Of a DNA stretch of 64,000 nt, positions 1-8,166 are shown in pieces. The stretch is taken from positions 1 through 64,000 of the forward strand of contig NZ_JANHOF010000007.1 in the NCBI RefSeq assembly GCF_024498075.1. The letters are read 5' to 3'. This stretch comes from Paenibacillus mendelii. Its GTDB lineage: Bacteria > Bacillota > Bacilli > Paenibacillales > Paenibacillaceae. How positions within the stretch are numbered: the first letter of the stretch is position 1; every line of letters begins with the position of its first letter. Under the pieces are notes generated by a model. It did not search any database. It was not told the origin of the DNA and was given only the letters and a program-made list of their open reading frames with translations. The position numbers and the translations under genes are program-made.

Positions 1-9
1 AGAAACTAA

Positions 10-162
10 TTCTACACGGCCCTTCAAAAACCTATTAAATTGGATCGTTTGTCAACAGTCCCGATGGGCGGTCTTTCTGAATTTGAGGGTTATATGGGAA
101 CTGTCTTAGTTAGCGGATCTAGCAAGGTAAGTTTCTTTCATAATCCTTTCATTGTGTTCTGA
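10..162 (+). other. Possible 3' end of an unidentified coding region
   Basis: An open frame runs from just after a stop at 7-9 to a TGA at 160-162, and is followed directly by a hairpin at 169-196. The peptide includes a segment reading LSTVPMGGLSEFEGYMGTV. It looks protein-like, but I recognise no family, and the in-frame stop at 7-9 means it is either a decayed tail or chance. Confidence 0.25.
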
Positions 163-168
163 TAGTAT

Positions 169-196
169 GCAAGGAAGGATGTTATCTTCCTTTTGC
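169..196 (+). terminator. Hairpin, probable terminator
   Basis: A stem of about 12 bp (GCAAGGAA-GAT paired with ATC-TTCCTTTTGC, one bulged G) with a 3-nt loop. It lies between the fragment ending at 162 and the SLH gene. There is no long T-run after it, so termination is an inference. Confidence 0.4.
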
Positions 197-318
197 AAAA
201 TATCGTTTGCTTCCGAACGTCCATCATAAGAGATAAAGGAGGCTAGACCCTAGAATACATGATCTGATCGATTATTCTTATTAAAGCAGCTATACATAAC
301 GGAGGGAAATATAAGACA

Positions 319-2067
319 ATGAACAAAAAGATCATATCTATCGCGTTATCTACCGCACTCGTACTAGGCACCTTTGGGACGGTAAACAGTAGTTTTGCTG
401 CCGCATCATCACATATATTCTCCGACATTGGCAATTCATATGCAAAAGACGCCATCCAGAAGCTAGTAGCTGGAGGAATTATTAACGGGGTAGACGCGAC
501 CCTCTTTGCTCCGAAGGGTGAATTGACCCGCGAACAGTTAGTTAAATTGATGGTCAAGGCTACGGGGCTTAAGGTTGACAGTACGAAGCTTGTATCGGCC
601 TATTTTAAAGATGTTAAAGGCTGGGCTGCCCCGTACATTGATGCAGCTGTTGATGCCGGGATCATCGACAATGCAGACGCAGGCAAATTTGGTCCGAAAG
701 AAGTGCTCACCCGCGAAACTGCCGTCAACGTTATTGTCCTTTTCTTGAAATCTCAGGGTGAGCTTGATGTCACTGGCGCCAAGCTAGACTTCCAGGATGC
801 CGATAAAATTTCAGCTTGGGCTATGGAATATGTAACATTAGCGTTTAAATACGGTGTGATCAGAGGTTACCCTAACGGAACGTTCAATCCCCAAGGAAAC
901 ACAACCCGCGAGGATGCTGCGGTTATGATCGTTAACTTCATGAAAACGGTTGACGAAATAAAAGAATCGGAGACACCACCAGTAACGCCGCCAGTGACGC
1001 CGCCGGTGACACCACCAGTGACACCACCGGTGACGCCGCCAGTAACACCACCGGTGACACCGCCTGTCACTAAGCCAGTGGCCGTAACGAATGTTAATAT
1101 TTCATCCAACAACACGAATCCCTCGGAAGCAACGGTTGGGGATACCGTGACCCTGACGTTCACAACGACCGAGGAAGTATCGAAGCTGGGCAATTTCAAA
1201 ATCAACGGTGGGAATCCTGCAACATTCACATCGATTCAGAGCGGTACAGTATGGACCAACACGGCTACTTATGTCCTTGATGGTACAGATCCGCTTGGCG
1301 CAATGAACTTCCAAATCAACGTCAAGAACAACGCAGGGATCTACTCACAGACGATTGAAGCTACGTCGGATGGAAGTGCTGTAACGGTTGTTGCTCCTGT
1401 GGCAGCGCCAGTCCAGGTGAATAATGTTCAGATCGTATCCAATAACGCTAATCCCTCGGAAGCAATGGTAGGGGATACCGTGACCCTGACGTTCACAACG
1501 ACCGAGGAAGTATCGAAGCTGGGCAATTTCAAAATCAACGGTGGAAATCCTGCAACAATCGCATCGGTTCAAAGTGGTGCAGTATGGACCAACACGGCCA
1601 CTTATGTCCTTGATGGTACAGATCCGCTTGGCGCAATGAACTTCCAAATTAATGTCAAGAACAACGCAGGGATCTACTCACAAACGATTGAAGCTACGTC
1701 GGATGGAAGTTCGGTAACGGTTGTTGCCCCTGTGGCAGCGCCAGTCCAGGTGAATAATGTTCAGATCGTATCCAATAACGCTAATCCCTCGGAAGCAATG
1801 GTAGGGGATACCGTGACCCTGACGTTCACAACGACCGAGGAAGTATCGAAGCTGGGCAATTTCAAAATCAACGGTGGAAATCCTGCAACATTCACATCGA
1901 TTCAGAGCGGCGCAGTATGGACCAACACGGCCACTTATGTTCTCGATGGTACAGATCCATCTGGCGTGATGAACTTCCAAATCAACGTCAAGAATAACGC
2001 AGGGATCTACTCACAAACGATTGAGGCTACATCGGATGGAAGTGCTGTAACCATTATTTACACGTAG
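319..2067 (+). CDS. SLH-domain surface protein with PPVT linker and three Ig-like repeats
   Basis: 582-residue exported protein. A signal peptide (MNKKIISIALSTALVLG... ending near SSFAAA, about residue 29) is followed by three SLH domains (about 33-210) that would anchor it to cell-wall polysaccharide. Next come eight PPVT units (976-1071) and three copies of a 111-residue Ig-like module containing VGDTVTLTFTTTEEVSKLG. The modules start at 1090, 1423 and 1756, exactly 333 bp apart, and are nearly identical in DNA, so recently duplicated or homogenised. Ribosome site GGAGGG sits at 301-306. There is no catalytic domain, so it is probably a structural or adhesive S-layer-associated protein. The function is inferred from architecture only. 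Confidence 0.88.
   Translation: MNKKIISIALSTALVLGTFGTVNSSFAAASSHIFSDIGNSYAKDAIQKLVAGGIINGVDATLFAPKGELTREQLVKLMVKATGLKVDSTKLVSAYFKDVKGWAAPYIDAAVDAGIIDNADAGKFGPKEVLTRETAVNVIVLFLKSQGELDVTGAKLDFQDADKISAWAMEYVTLAFKYGVIRGYPNGTFNPQGNTTREDAAVMIVNFMKTVDEIKESETPPVTPPVTPPVTPPVTPPVTPPVTPPVTPPVTKPVAVTNVNISSNNTNPSEATVGDTVTLTFTTTEEVSKLGNFKINGGNPATFTSIQSGTVWTNTATYVLDGTDPLGAMNFQINVKNNAGIYSQTIEATSDGSAVTVVAPVAAPVQVNNVQIVSNNANPSEAMVGDTVTLTFTTTEEVSKLGNFKINGGNPATIASVQSGAVWTNTATYVLDGTDPLGAMNFQINVKNNAGIYSQTIEATSDGSSVTVVAPVAAPVQVNNVQIVSNNANPSEAMVGDTVTLTFTTTEEVSKLGNFKINGGNPATFTSIQSGAVWTNTATYVLDGTDPSGVMNFQINVKNNAGIYSQTIEATSDGSAVTIIYT
976..1071 (+). repeat. 12-bp tandem repeat encoding (PPVT)8
   Basis: Eight in-frame 12-bp units encode Pro-Pro-Val-Thr. 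Third positions vary among units, so the peptide is conserved more than the DNA. It makes a rigid extended linker between the SLH domains and the Ig-like modules, and may vary in copy number between strains. Confidence 0.9.
1090..2064 (+). repeat. Three tandem 333-bp repeats within the SLH gene
   Basis: Units begin at 1090, 1423 and 1756, with the last ending at the stop codon. Long stretches are identical in DNA among units, for example the segment coding for VGDTVTLTFTTTEEVSKLG. Copies 1 and 3 share FTSIQSG where copy 2 has IASVQSG, which suggests exchange between non-adjacent copies. Confidence 0.92.
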
Positions 2068-2112
2068 TAACAGCTGTTTATTGGAAGCGCATTGACACTC
2101 TATGGGCGGTTA

Positions 2113-2180
2113 TTCATTGGAATCGGCAAACCAAGGCATAATCCTAGTAAGCAGCTAGGTGAAGGCCTTGGTTTTTGCTG
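2113..2180 (+). repeat. Hairpin repeat, copy 1 (also a likely terminator)
   Basis: Outer stem AAACCAAGGC (2128-2137) pairs with GCCTTGGTTT (2165-2174) and runs into T residues. An inner stem CCTAG/CTAGG (2143-2147 with 2155-2159) makes a nested structure. A second copy in the same orientation lies at 2782-2851. This copy is just after the SLH gene and before the convergent membrane-protein gene, where it could terminate transcription. Confidence 0.7.
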
Positions 2181-2228
2181 TGTCCTTCGCAACCCATTAC
2201 GCCGCTCCCTACCACCAAGTGGCCGAGA

Positions 2229-2693
2229 TCAAAGCAAGAACTGCCATACTTCAGCCAGAGCCTTCAGCTGGGCCCAGCAGATGATTGCTGCAAAAGCAAA
2301 AACGAGGACAAAGAACAGAAGTAAAGCGAATTTCATGATTGGCATCCATCGACTATCCGATTTCTTGCGAGCCTTGCGGGGAGAGTCGGCCGTTCGCTTA
2401 AAGAGAATCCGCGTTCCCACCACGCAGGCAGTGGCCAGGATACCGAAAAGCAAAAAGGTAGCCATCCGTTCAGCAGCGTAAGGGATCAGGTCTGTGCCTC
2501 CCGGTCCAGGGATCGGATCCATAAACGCAGGGTAGAGGGCGGCAACGAAGAGAGAGAGAATAAACAACACCTGTACGAATTTCCATATCCGGTCGAATAG
2601 CTTGGAGAATAGACTAGGCGGGTTCTTTTCCTGCTCCCGGCGTGATCGCCTCTCGGCATTTCTCCTTTCGATTATCGCTCGTTTTGATTTCAT
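2229..2693 (-). CDS. Small basic membrane protein, unknown function
   Basis: About 154 residues from the ATG at 2693, chosen because AAGGAGA precedes it. The longer reading to 2762 has no such site. The N-terminus is strongly basic (MKSKRAIIERRNAERRSRR). Three hydrophobic segments follow: around VQVLFILSLFVAALYPAFM, around RMATFLLFGILATACVVGT, and a C-terminal FALLLFFVLVFAFAAIICW. It is probably a three-pass inner-membrane protein. I recognise no family. It stands alone between the two copies of the hairpin repeat, convergent with the SLH gene. Confidence 0.7.
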   Translation of the reverse strand: MKSKRAIIERRNAERRSRREQEKNPPSLFSKLFDRIWKFVQVLFILSLFVAALYPAFMDPIPGPGGTDLIPYAAERMATFLLFGILATACVVGTRILFKRTADSPRKARKKSDSRWMPIMKFALLLFFVLVFAFAAIICWAQLKALAEVWQFLL

Positions 2694-2781
2694 ATTAATA
2701 TTGTCTCCTTGGGCTTCCGTGTACTTGCTATCCAGAGTAGCATAGGGCGGGGAGTTGGACAATCAAGGCTTCTTTACGGAT

Positions 2782-2851
2782 TATTGGAAACAGCAAATCA
2801 AGGCCTTAATCCTAGCAAGCAGCTGGGTGAAGACCTTGGTTTTTGTGTATG
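2782..2851 (+). repeat. Hairpin repeat, copy 2
   Basis: Same orientation as the copy at 2113-2180. The outer stem is kept by a G-T wobble (AAATCAAGG at 2795-2803 with CCTTGGTTT at 2834-2842), and the inner CCTAG...CTGGG element and the sequence GGTGAAG are retained. It lies upstream of mqo and behind the divergent membrane-protein start. The rest of 2694-3006 holds only a possible -10 TATAAT (2943-2948) with a poor -35. Confidence 0.65.
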
Positions 2852-3006
2852 CCAAGGGTTTTTGTGGAGGGGGTGTCACTTCTTAACTGCAACAGGGGTT
2901 ATCACTAAAATTTAACGGCTTTTAAATAGCTTACAACTATCATATAATAGTAGATAGCTAATCTATCAAGAATTGTGATATACGACGATCCGTTTATAGT
3001 TGATCC

Positions 3007-3069
3007 AGAAAAGATGTATGACTAGGTCTCCTGGGAGTCTAAGCAGGCAAGAGCGCCTTCATCTTTTCT
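3007..3069 (+). promoter_or_regulatory. Structured 5' leader of mqo, unknown class
   Basis: A perfect 10-bp closing stem (AGAAAAGATG at 3007-3016 with CATCTTTTCT at 3060-3069) encloses two smaller hairpins: GACT/AGTC (3020-3023 with 3036-3039) and AGGC/GCCT (3045-3048 with 3055-3058). This is a three-way-junction shape. It ends 29 nt before the mqo start. It does not match any riboswitch consensus I know, including purine, glycine and guanidine types. A regulatory role is inferred. Confidence 0.45.
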
Positions 3070-3098
3070 TCAAATAATAGCGTGTAAGGACGGTAAAA

Positions 3099-4601
3099 AT
3101 GAGTAACAGACAAACCAAAACAGACGTTATCTTAATTGGTGCCGGAATCATGAGTGCGACATTAGGGGCACTGCTGAAAGAACTAGTACCGGATTGGAAA
3201 ATCACAGTGTTTGAGAAGCTCGCAAACGCAGGAGAGGAAAGCTCTAACGAATGGAATAATGCAGGGACTGGGCATGCGGCACTATGCGAGCTTAACTACA
3301 CCGTCGAAAAACCGGACGGATCCATAGATATTAGTAAAGCCATTCAAATTAATGAACAGTTTCAGGTTTCCATGCAGTTCTGGTCTCATCTTGTAAACAG
3401 CAAGCTGATCCGTAATCCGCAGGAATTTATTATGCCACTGCCTCATATGAGTTTAGTACAAGGGGAACAAAATGTATCGTTTTTGAAAAAACGTTATGAA
3501 GCCTTGTCTAACAATCCATTGTTCAAAGGGATGGAATTTTCCGATAACCCGGGAAAACTGAAGGAATGGATTCCGCTTATTATGCAAGACCGTGCAGCGG
3601 ATGAAGCGATAGCGGCAACAAAAATCGACTCTGGTACGGATGTCAACTTTGGCGCTTTAACGCGTGCATTGTTTAACCACTTAAAGAGTAAAAGCGTCGA
3701 TATAAAATACAAGCATAGCGTGGATAATATTAAACGTGCAAGCGATGGCTCGTGGGAATTGAAAGTACGCAATGTGGATAGCGGTAACGTCGAACGCCAT
3801 CATGCCAAATTCGTCTTTATCGGCGGTGGTGGAGGCAGCCTGCATTTACTGCAGAAATCCGGTATTCCTGAAGGAAAGCATATGGGAGGATTCCCGGTAA
3901 GCGGAATATTTATGGTATGTAAAAATCCGGATATAGTCGCACAGCATCATGCAAAAGTATACGGCAAAGCTAAAGTTGGTGCTCCTCCGATGTCCGTTCC
4001 GCATCTGGACACAAGATTTATCGATAATAAAAAATCGCTGCTCTTTGGTCCATTTGCCGGCTTCTCACCAAAGTTTTTAAAAACCGGTTCTATGTTTGAT
4101 TTGATAACATCTATAAAGCCGGATAATCTCGTCACGATGTTGGCGGCAGGCGCCAAGAACGTTTCATTAACCAAATACCTGATCGGACAAGTGATGCTAT
4201 CTAAAGAAAAGCGCATGGAAGAGCTACGGGAGTTTATCCCGACCGCCAAAAGCGAGGATTGGGATTTGGTAGTAGCGGGCCAACGTGTGCAGGTTATCAA
4301 GGATACGACAGCCGGCGGCAAAGGAACGCTTCAATTTGGTACGGAGGTTGTTAGTGCCGCTGATGGATCGATAGCCGCATTGCTCGGCGCTTCTCCGGGT
4401 GCTTCTACCGCCGTTTCCGTCATGCTCGAGGTCATAAACAAATGCTTCCCGCAGCATATCAAAGCGTGGGAACCGAAACTTAAGAAAATGATTCCTTCAT
4501 ATGGCGTGCCACTGTTGAAGAATCCAGACCTTATCCACGAAATTCATAATTCAACCGCGCGGACGCTCGGTCTACACCGTGAACTGCAGCCCGTTAAGTA
4601 G
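3099..4601 (+). CDS. mqo: Malate:quinone oxidoreductase
   Basis: 500 residues, the usual length for this FAD enzyme. It oxidises malate to oxaloacetate at the membrane and passes electrons to quinone, serving the TCA cycle in place of, or beside, NAD-dependent malate dehydrogenase. The N-terminal dinucleotide-binding motif is [17 protein letters not shown] (about residues 10-26), followed by the family-typical [21 protein letters not shown] glycine-rich [20 protein letters not shown] and GGFPVSG occur mid-protein, and a C-terminal GASPGAS belongs to the FAD-binding fold. It is monocistronic, between the structured leader and a strong terminator. A GTAAGGA ribosome site precedes the ATG. Confidence 0.96.
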   Translation: MSNRQTKTDVILIGAGIMSATLGALLKELVPDWKITVFEKLANAGEESSNEWNNAGTGHAALCELNYTVEKPDGSIDISKAIQINEQFQVSMQFWSHLVNSKLIRNPQEFIMPLPHMSLVQGEQNVSFLKKRYEALSNNPLFKGMEFSDNPGKLKEWIPLIMQDRAADEAIAATKIDSGTDVNFGALTRALFNHLKSKSVDIKYKHSVDNIKRASDGSWELKVRNVDSGNVERHHAKFVFIGGGGGSLHLLQKSGIPEGKHMGGFPVSGIFMVCKNPDIVAQHHAKVYGKAKVGAPPMSVPHLDTRFIDNKKSLLFGPFAGFSPKFLKTGSMFDLITSIKPDNLVTMLAAGAKNVSLTKYLIGQVMLSKEKRMEELREFIPTAKSEDWDLVVAGQRVQVIKDTTAGGKGTLQFGTEVVSAADGSIAALLGASPGASTAVSVMLEVINKCFPQHIKAWEPKLKKMIPSYGVPLLKNPDLIHEIHNSTARTLGLHRELQPVK

Positions 4602-4623
4602 AACGTATATATAAGTCTTAAAT

Positions 4624-4664
4624 AAACGGCCTTCGTCCTGAATTCCATGGACGAAAGGCCGTTT
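4624..4664 (+). terminator. Terminator after mqo
   Basis: AAACGGCCTTCGTCC pairs with GGACGAAAGGCCGTTT around a 10-nt loop. It lies between the converging mqo and the 4723-5469 gene and can serve both strands. Confidence 0.85.
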
Positions 4665-4722
4665 AGCTTTGCCCGCAATCTTTTGTTATTGGTGCCTTCC
4701 GGGGTTAGGGAATCAGACTGTT

Positions 4723-5469
4723 TCATTGGGCGGATGAGTACGGCTCGCACCCGTTCGACAAGAGCCATTGCTCCATATTGTCGAACGCCTGTTGTGCATC
4801 ATGCTCATACACGATGGCGACCTCTTGCTGGTTGGCATAATTCAATCTTACATAGCCGCCCAGCTGCCGGTAGAACAGGTGGCAAGTATATGGAGTTTCA
4901 ACGGACAGATCGGGCGGATAAGCCGCGCGGCACATGCCGGCCAGCTCCGGGAGCGAAAGCTGATTCCGCCCTGGCGGCAAACGCAAAAAGAGATGGCTCC
5001 GGGAACCCGTCCAAGGTTCATAATAAACGGCGTCCTCCTGGTCGCTTCCGTACACCTGACGATAAATTTCGTCCAGCACCATGGCGTACATCCCGTCGTC
5101 TTCCTGCGTCCGCTCCTGCAGCGAAACCGCCTTCAAGTACTCATCATGCCGAGGCAGCCAGAGAAGTTGAGCCGTCTGGGGATGCACCGCCAGAAAATCA
5201 CCGTCCACCGTTGTGCCTATCGCGATACACTCGCCGATCTGCTGCTGTGTAATCGGGCTATCAGCGTCATGCTCCCATAAATCGTACTCGGCAAAAGGCT
5301 TAAGCACCTCGGTATCCGGTAATTGGACATTCATCCACCCTCTATAAGTCCCTTCTCCGAATCGCCGCAAAAAACGGAGGTAGCCCGGTGGGAAAGATAT
5401 AGCGTCTATTGTCGTAAGCGCTTGGATCCGGTCCTCAGATGGCGGCTTTGGCTGAGATACAATATACAT
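4723..5469 (-). CDS. SMI1/KNR4 (SUKH) family protein
   Basis: 248 residues, cytosolic. The N-terminal half has the SUKH signature: a SFPPGYLRFLRRFGEG segment (about 27-42), a later aromatic strand, and IAIGTTVDGDFLAVHP, the typical glycine-rich turn of this fold. SUKH proteins often act as immunity proteins for polymorphic toxins or contact-dependent nucleases, or as peptidoglycan-related regulators. The AGGAGG ribosome site precedes the ATG. It is the last gene of a three-gene minus-strand cluster with small gaps (31 and 6 bp). No toxin gene is adjacent, so the immunity role is inference. Confidence 0.75.
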   Translation of the reverse strand: MYIVSQPKPPSEDRIQALTTIDAISFPPGYLRFLRRFGEGTYRGWMNVQLPDTEVLKPFAEYDLWEHDADSPITQQQIGECIAIGTTVDGDFLAVHPQTAQLLWLPRHDEYLKAVSLQERTQEDDGMYAMVLDEIYRQVYGSDQEDAVYYEPWTGSRSHLFLRLPPGRNQLSLPELAGMCRAAYPPDLSVETPYTCHLFYRQLGGYVRLNYANQQEVAIVYEHDAQQAFDNMEQWLLSNGCEPYSSAQ

Positions 5470-5499
5470 GAATACGCCTCCTGTTTCCTGAATGATCTA

Positions 5500-5808
5500 T
5501 CATAAACGAATCTCCGGTGGGAAAGCTCCCAAGTCGCGCAGCACCGTCTCCAATATCAGCTTCGTATCCGGCTTAAGCTCGCCATTCAAATAATGCTCAT
5601 GGATGTAGGGGACAGCCGGTTCGCCGAGTCCGATCAATTGCTCGTACGCTTCGTAGTCGGTTTTCCAGAAGCTTTTCGGACTGCCCTCGCCGAACTCTCC
5701 CTGCTCTATGACTGTTACCCAATGCAGAACCTGCTCATAGAGAGGCTTCTGCTGCACCGCGTTTACGGCCGCCTGGAAATCCTGGTCCTTCTCTTGTACA
5801 TCAGGCAT
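5500..5808 (-). CDS. Small unrecognised protein, middle gene of the SUKH cluster
   Basis: 102 residues, acidic, no signal or membrane segment. The sequence around FWKTDYEAYEQLIGLGEPAV and the following helices look like a short HEAT-like or helical-repeat protein, similar in feel to small immunity proteins. I do not recognise the family. It starts 6 bp after the stop of the upstream gene, with a weak AAAGGCG site, so it is probably translationally coupled. Confidence 0.65.
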   Translation of the reverse strand: MPDVQEKDQDFQAAVNAVQQKPLYEQVLHWVTVIEQGEFGEGSPKSFWKTDYEAYEQLIGLGEPAVPYIHEHYLNGELKPDTKLILETVLRDLGAFPPEIRL

Positions 5809-5814
5809 CGCCTT

Positions 5815-6540
5815 TTATAGCTGTTCCTCGCTGAGGCATCTTCGAAGCAGCTGACTGGTAGTCAAAAAATCACCTCCGACGCCATCCGCCGCAGAGACGT
5901 AGGCAATGAAATCATCGGTCCGGTGGAGTCGCTGGAGATCATGCTGCAGGCGATGGATCACATCGATGGCAATCAGGAAAAGCTGGGAGTCGAGGAGCTG
6001 TTTCTCGAATATATAGTTTTGCTCGATAGCGAGATAGCGGGGCTCCTCCATGCAGATGCAGGAGAAAATGCTCAGCCACTTCTCAAGCCGCTCAGGCATT
6101 TGTTCATACATAAAAGCGTAGTCAGCCTCTGCGTATTTGAATTCCTCATAGAGCTGCTCGCGGGCCAGTGTATCGTGATCATCACCACTATCCAGATCCT
6201 GCTGACGATCATAGTCAAGGGCTTCCTCCACACTGTGGTTCAAACCTTCCAGATTGTTGATGTATATGACGTAGCTGCCGTGATACGTATCGGTATAAAT
6301 GGAAAAGGTATAGACATCCTTGTTGTTTCCCTCCGCGGCGTAAACATCCAAAGCAGCTATGCAAAACTCGTACAAGGCGTCCTCAACATCTGTGGCGCTC
6401 ACAACGATACCGTCAATCGAGCTGAGCGAATCCATCTCAACGATTTTCTTATCGGGTGTGCAGAGGAAATAGCTTCCGCCGCCTTCCAAGTCTCGTCTTC
6501 CGCTGATCAGCTTGCCGATATGAACATCATAAGCACTCAT
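5815..6540 (-). CDS. Unrecognised acidic cytosolic protein, first gene of the SUKH cluster
   Basis: 241 residues, strongly acidic, no signal peptide or membrane segment. The N-terminal half reads like an alpha/beta domain (YDVHIGKLISGRRDLEGGG, later YTFSIYTDTYHGSYVIYINN). A helical C-terminal half is rich in Leu, Glu and Asp. I cannot name the family with confidence. DUF4303-like immunity proteins are a possibility to test. It is transcribed ahead of the two genes that follow on the minus strand, with AGGGAGA upstream of its ATG. Confidence 0.65.
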   Translation of the reverse strand: MSAYDVHIGKLISGRRDLEGGGSYFLCTPDKKIVEMDSLSSIDGIVVSATDVEDALYEFCIAALDVYAAEGNNKDVYTFSIYTDTYHGSYVIYINNLEGLNHSVEEALDYDRQQDLDSGDDHDTLAREQLYEEFKYAEADYAFMYEQMPERLEKWLSIFSCICMEEPRYLAIEQNYIFEKQLLDSQLFLIAIDVIHRLQHDLQRLHRTDDFIAYVSAADGVGGDFLTTSQLLRRCLSEEQL

Positions 6541-6690
6541 TCCAAGAACATCTCCCTTTTATGTTGAACGTCTATGCAATATTCAACACGTGTGAGGGCA
6601 TTCCTGCCGACAAACGCTTCAATAGGCATATTAAGCTGGAACGAATCCCTTGGAAAATTTCCATAATTTAGCGCGGGTTGATGAATATCG

Positions 6691-6792
6691 AATAGGGCCG
6701 GGATTTTCTTTAATATTGAGAATCGGGATAAACAGAATTATGATTACTCGGATCGAGTATGGCCCTTCAGCAAAATTGTACGAATGATATAA
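6691..6792 (+). pseudogene. Gene remnant (C-terminal piece), paralogue of 7537-7976
   Basis: A 33-codon stretch reads NRAGIFFNIENRDKQNYDYS then RVWPFSKIVRMI and a stop. It matches the end of the decayed gene at 7863-7976 (NKAGIFLNIENRDKQNYDYS...WPFSRIVRL). An in-frame stop lies directly upstream and no start or ribosome site is visible, so only the tail survives. The remainder of 6541-6922 shows no further gene. Confidence 0.6.
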
Positions 6793-6922
6793 GGGTACGA
6801 CCAGAACTAAACATGCGCTGAATATAAACAGGGCCGCCCTTGCAGGCGGCCTGTTTGATTGACTTCTATTGTTTCGCTTCCAGCAGGAGGACTTCAGGAG
6901 ATGCCTAACAGGCAATCCCTTC

Positions 6923-7297
6923 TTAAGGCAAATAGGTTCCGACTACCTCGAATTTTTGCTCGTTGTCTATCATCATATACTTCACTTCTATGGTGCAGCC
7001 TTTTTGAAACATAGGAATATGTACGATCGGGATGAAGGTCTTTACCACGGTATGGACAACCTCGCCATCCTGCTTCGTAATGGTCAGATCGAGCAATACC
7101 TCCGGCTGATCGTCCATTTGCGCGTTCGTTTGTTGGATCGAGTTGATTACCGCTTGTGCGGGCGTGCCGTCCGCGAGAATCGCCTTGCGCTGCAAGTTTC
7201 GTTCGTTGTGGACACGAATGCCCCTGACAACCTTCGTGACCGTCCATGACGCCGTAAGAAGGGAGCAAACGACGAGAATCACAATAATAGCAGTCAT
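6923..7297 (-). CDS. Membrane-anchored protein, DUF3592-like
   Basis: 124 residues. One N-terminal membrane segment (MTAIIVILVVCSLLTASWTV) is followed by a compact soluble domain with alternating beta strands (AILADGTPAQAVINS, VLLDLTITKQDGEVVHTVVK, CTIEVKYM). The pattern, a short anchor plus a small beta domain carrying GTPAQAVI and a FIPIVHIP turn, resembles DUF3592-type proteins of unknown role. The GAGGTG ribosome site precedes the ATG. It lies between the two gene remnants and has no obvious operon partner. Confidence 0.65.
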   Translation of the reverse strand: MTAIIVILVVCSLLTASWTVTKVVRGIRVHNERNLQRKAILADGTPAQAVINSIQQTNAQMDDQPEVLLDLTITKQDGEVVHTVVKTFIPIVHIPMFQKGCTIEVKYMMIDNEQKFEVVGTYLP

Positions 7298-7536
7298 CGG
7301 TATACACCTCGCTGTTCATCCCTAATCGGGGGATGGAAAAGTAATCCTACCCTCTAAGTTTAATTCAATGTAAAAGTTAAGTCTATGCAATAGAGTCAAT
7401 TTATACAGATGCGACATTATAGCTTCATGGCTTGGGTGCTGATAAATCTATAGCTTGTAAGCCCTAAGTCCCGTTGTTTTTTGCTAAGTAGTTTTCTATA
7501 CTTTCCATAAGACTGGGGTATCGAAACAGGAGGAGA

Positions 7537-7976
7537 ATGAATCCTTTGCAGGAATTCAAACCATGCTCATGAACAATTACACTGAAATCGTAGCAGAAAG
7601 AACAGATTGTCTGCTCTATCATGCGAGCCCCAGCCCATCTGCAGGGAATTTGCACAAGCTGGATCGGCGGCATATTTACGTCGCTGAAGGAGGAGTCTTT
7701 AGATTTTTTAAGACAAGTCGATGAGGATGGTTATCCTGAAGCACTTCTTCAAGGAGGAATCGTTTATCTAATCGTACTGTCAAAGCGTTAAATGAATTTG
7801 CCGCCCAATTTCCGTGTTTGATCTCCGATTCGTTCGAGAGCGCAGCTCATCACCCTGTAACGAACAAGGCTGGGATTTTCTTGAATATTGAAAATCGGGA
7901 TAAGCAGAATTATGATTACTCGCTCAGAGCTTGGCCTTTCAGCAGGATTGTACGGCTGCTAAGGGGTTACCAATAG
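7537..7976 (+). pseudogene. Decayed gene, full-length paralogue of the 6691 remnant
   Basis: A good ribosome site (AGGAGGAGA, 7528-7536) is followed by an ATG at 7537, but the coding potential then jumps frame several times. A protein-like segment runs 7621-7788 (with LKEESLDFLRQVDEDGYPEA). It must shift by one base near 7780 to continue as TVKALNEFAAQFP, then AGIFLNIENRDKQNYDYS and a stop at 7974-7976. The restored product would be about 140 residues. The family is not recognised. It shares its C-terminus with 6691-6792. The rest of 7298-8097 shows nothing convincing. Confidence 0.6.
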
Positions 7977-8097
7977 AATGAGCCATGCGGCTCCATGAAG
8001 GTGTCAATCGCGCGATTCCTATACTCCGAATGTAAGAGACCGTCGGTTCAGCACTCACTGGCTTAATATGGGACGTGTGACCACCCCGGCAGCAATG

Positions 8098-8126
8098 TTG
8101 ATTTTATATGAATAGCTTACTATAAT
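8098..8126 (+). promoter_or_regulatory. SigA-type promoter of the GH28-like gene
   Basis: TTGATT (8098-8103), a 17-bp spacer, and a perfect TATAAT (8121-8126), 40 bp before the start codon. Confidence 0.75.
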
Positions 8127-8166
8127 TACCTTGCAAAACCATAAATTCACATAGTGGGGTGGTCCA

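Noticed and set aside
976-1071. The 12-bp tandem array considered as a CRISPR-like or satellite element
   Set aside because: There are no spacers, units are contiguous and in frame with the gene, and the variation is at third codon positions.
867-1980. Repeated minus-strand open frames in the SLH gene
   Set aside because: They are mirror products of the repeated plus-strand coding sequence, with no ribosome sites.
2092-2481. Plus-strand open frame of 129 codons downstream of the SLH gene
   Set aside because: It runs through the hairpin repeat and lies antisense to the better-supported membrane-protein gene. No ribosome site.
4647-5280. Overlapping plus-strand open frames of 170-201 codons
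   Set aside because: Antisense to the SUKH-family gene, low-complexity Arg/Pro-rich reading, no start signal.
6631-6915. Minus-strand open frame of 94 codons
   Set aside because: It crosses the plus-strand remnant at 6691-6792, whose peptide is supported by the paralogue at 7863. No ribosome site.
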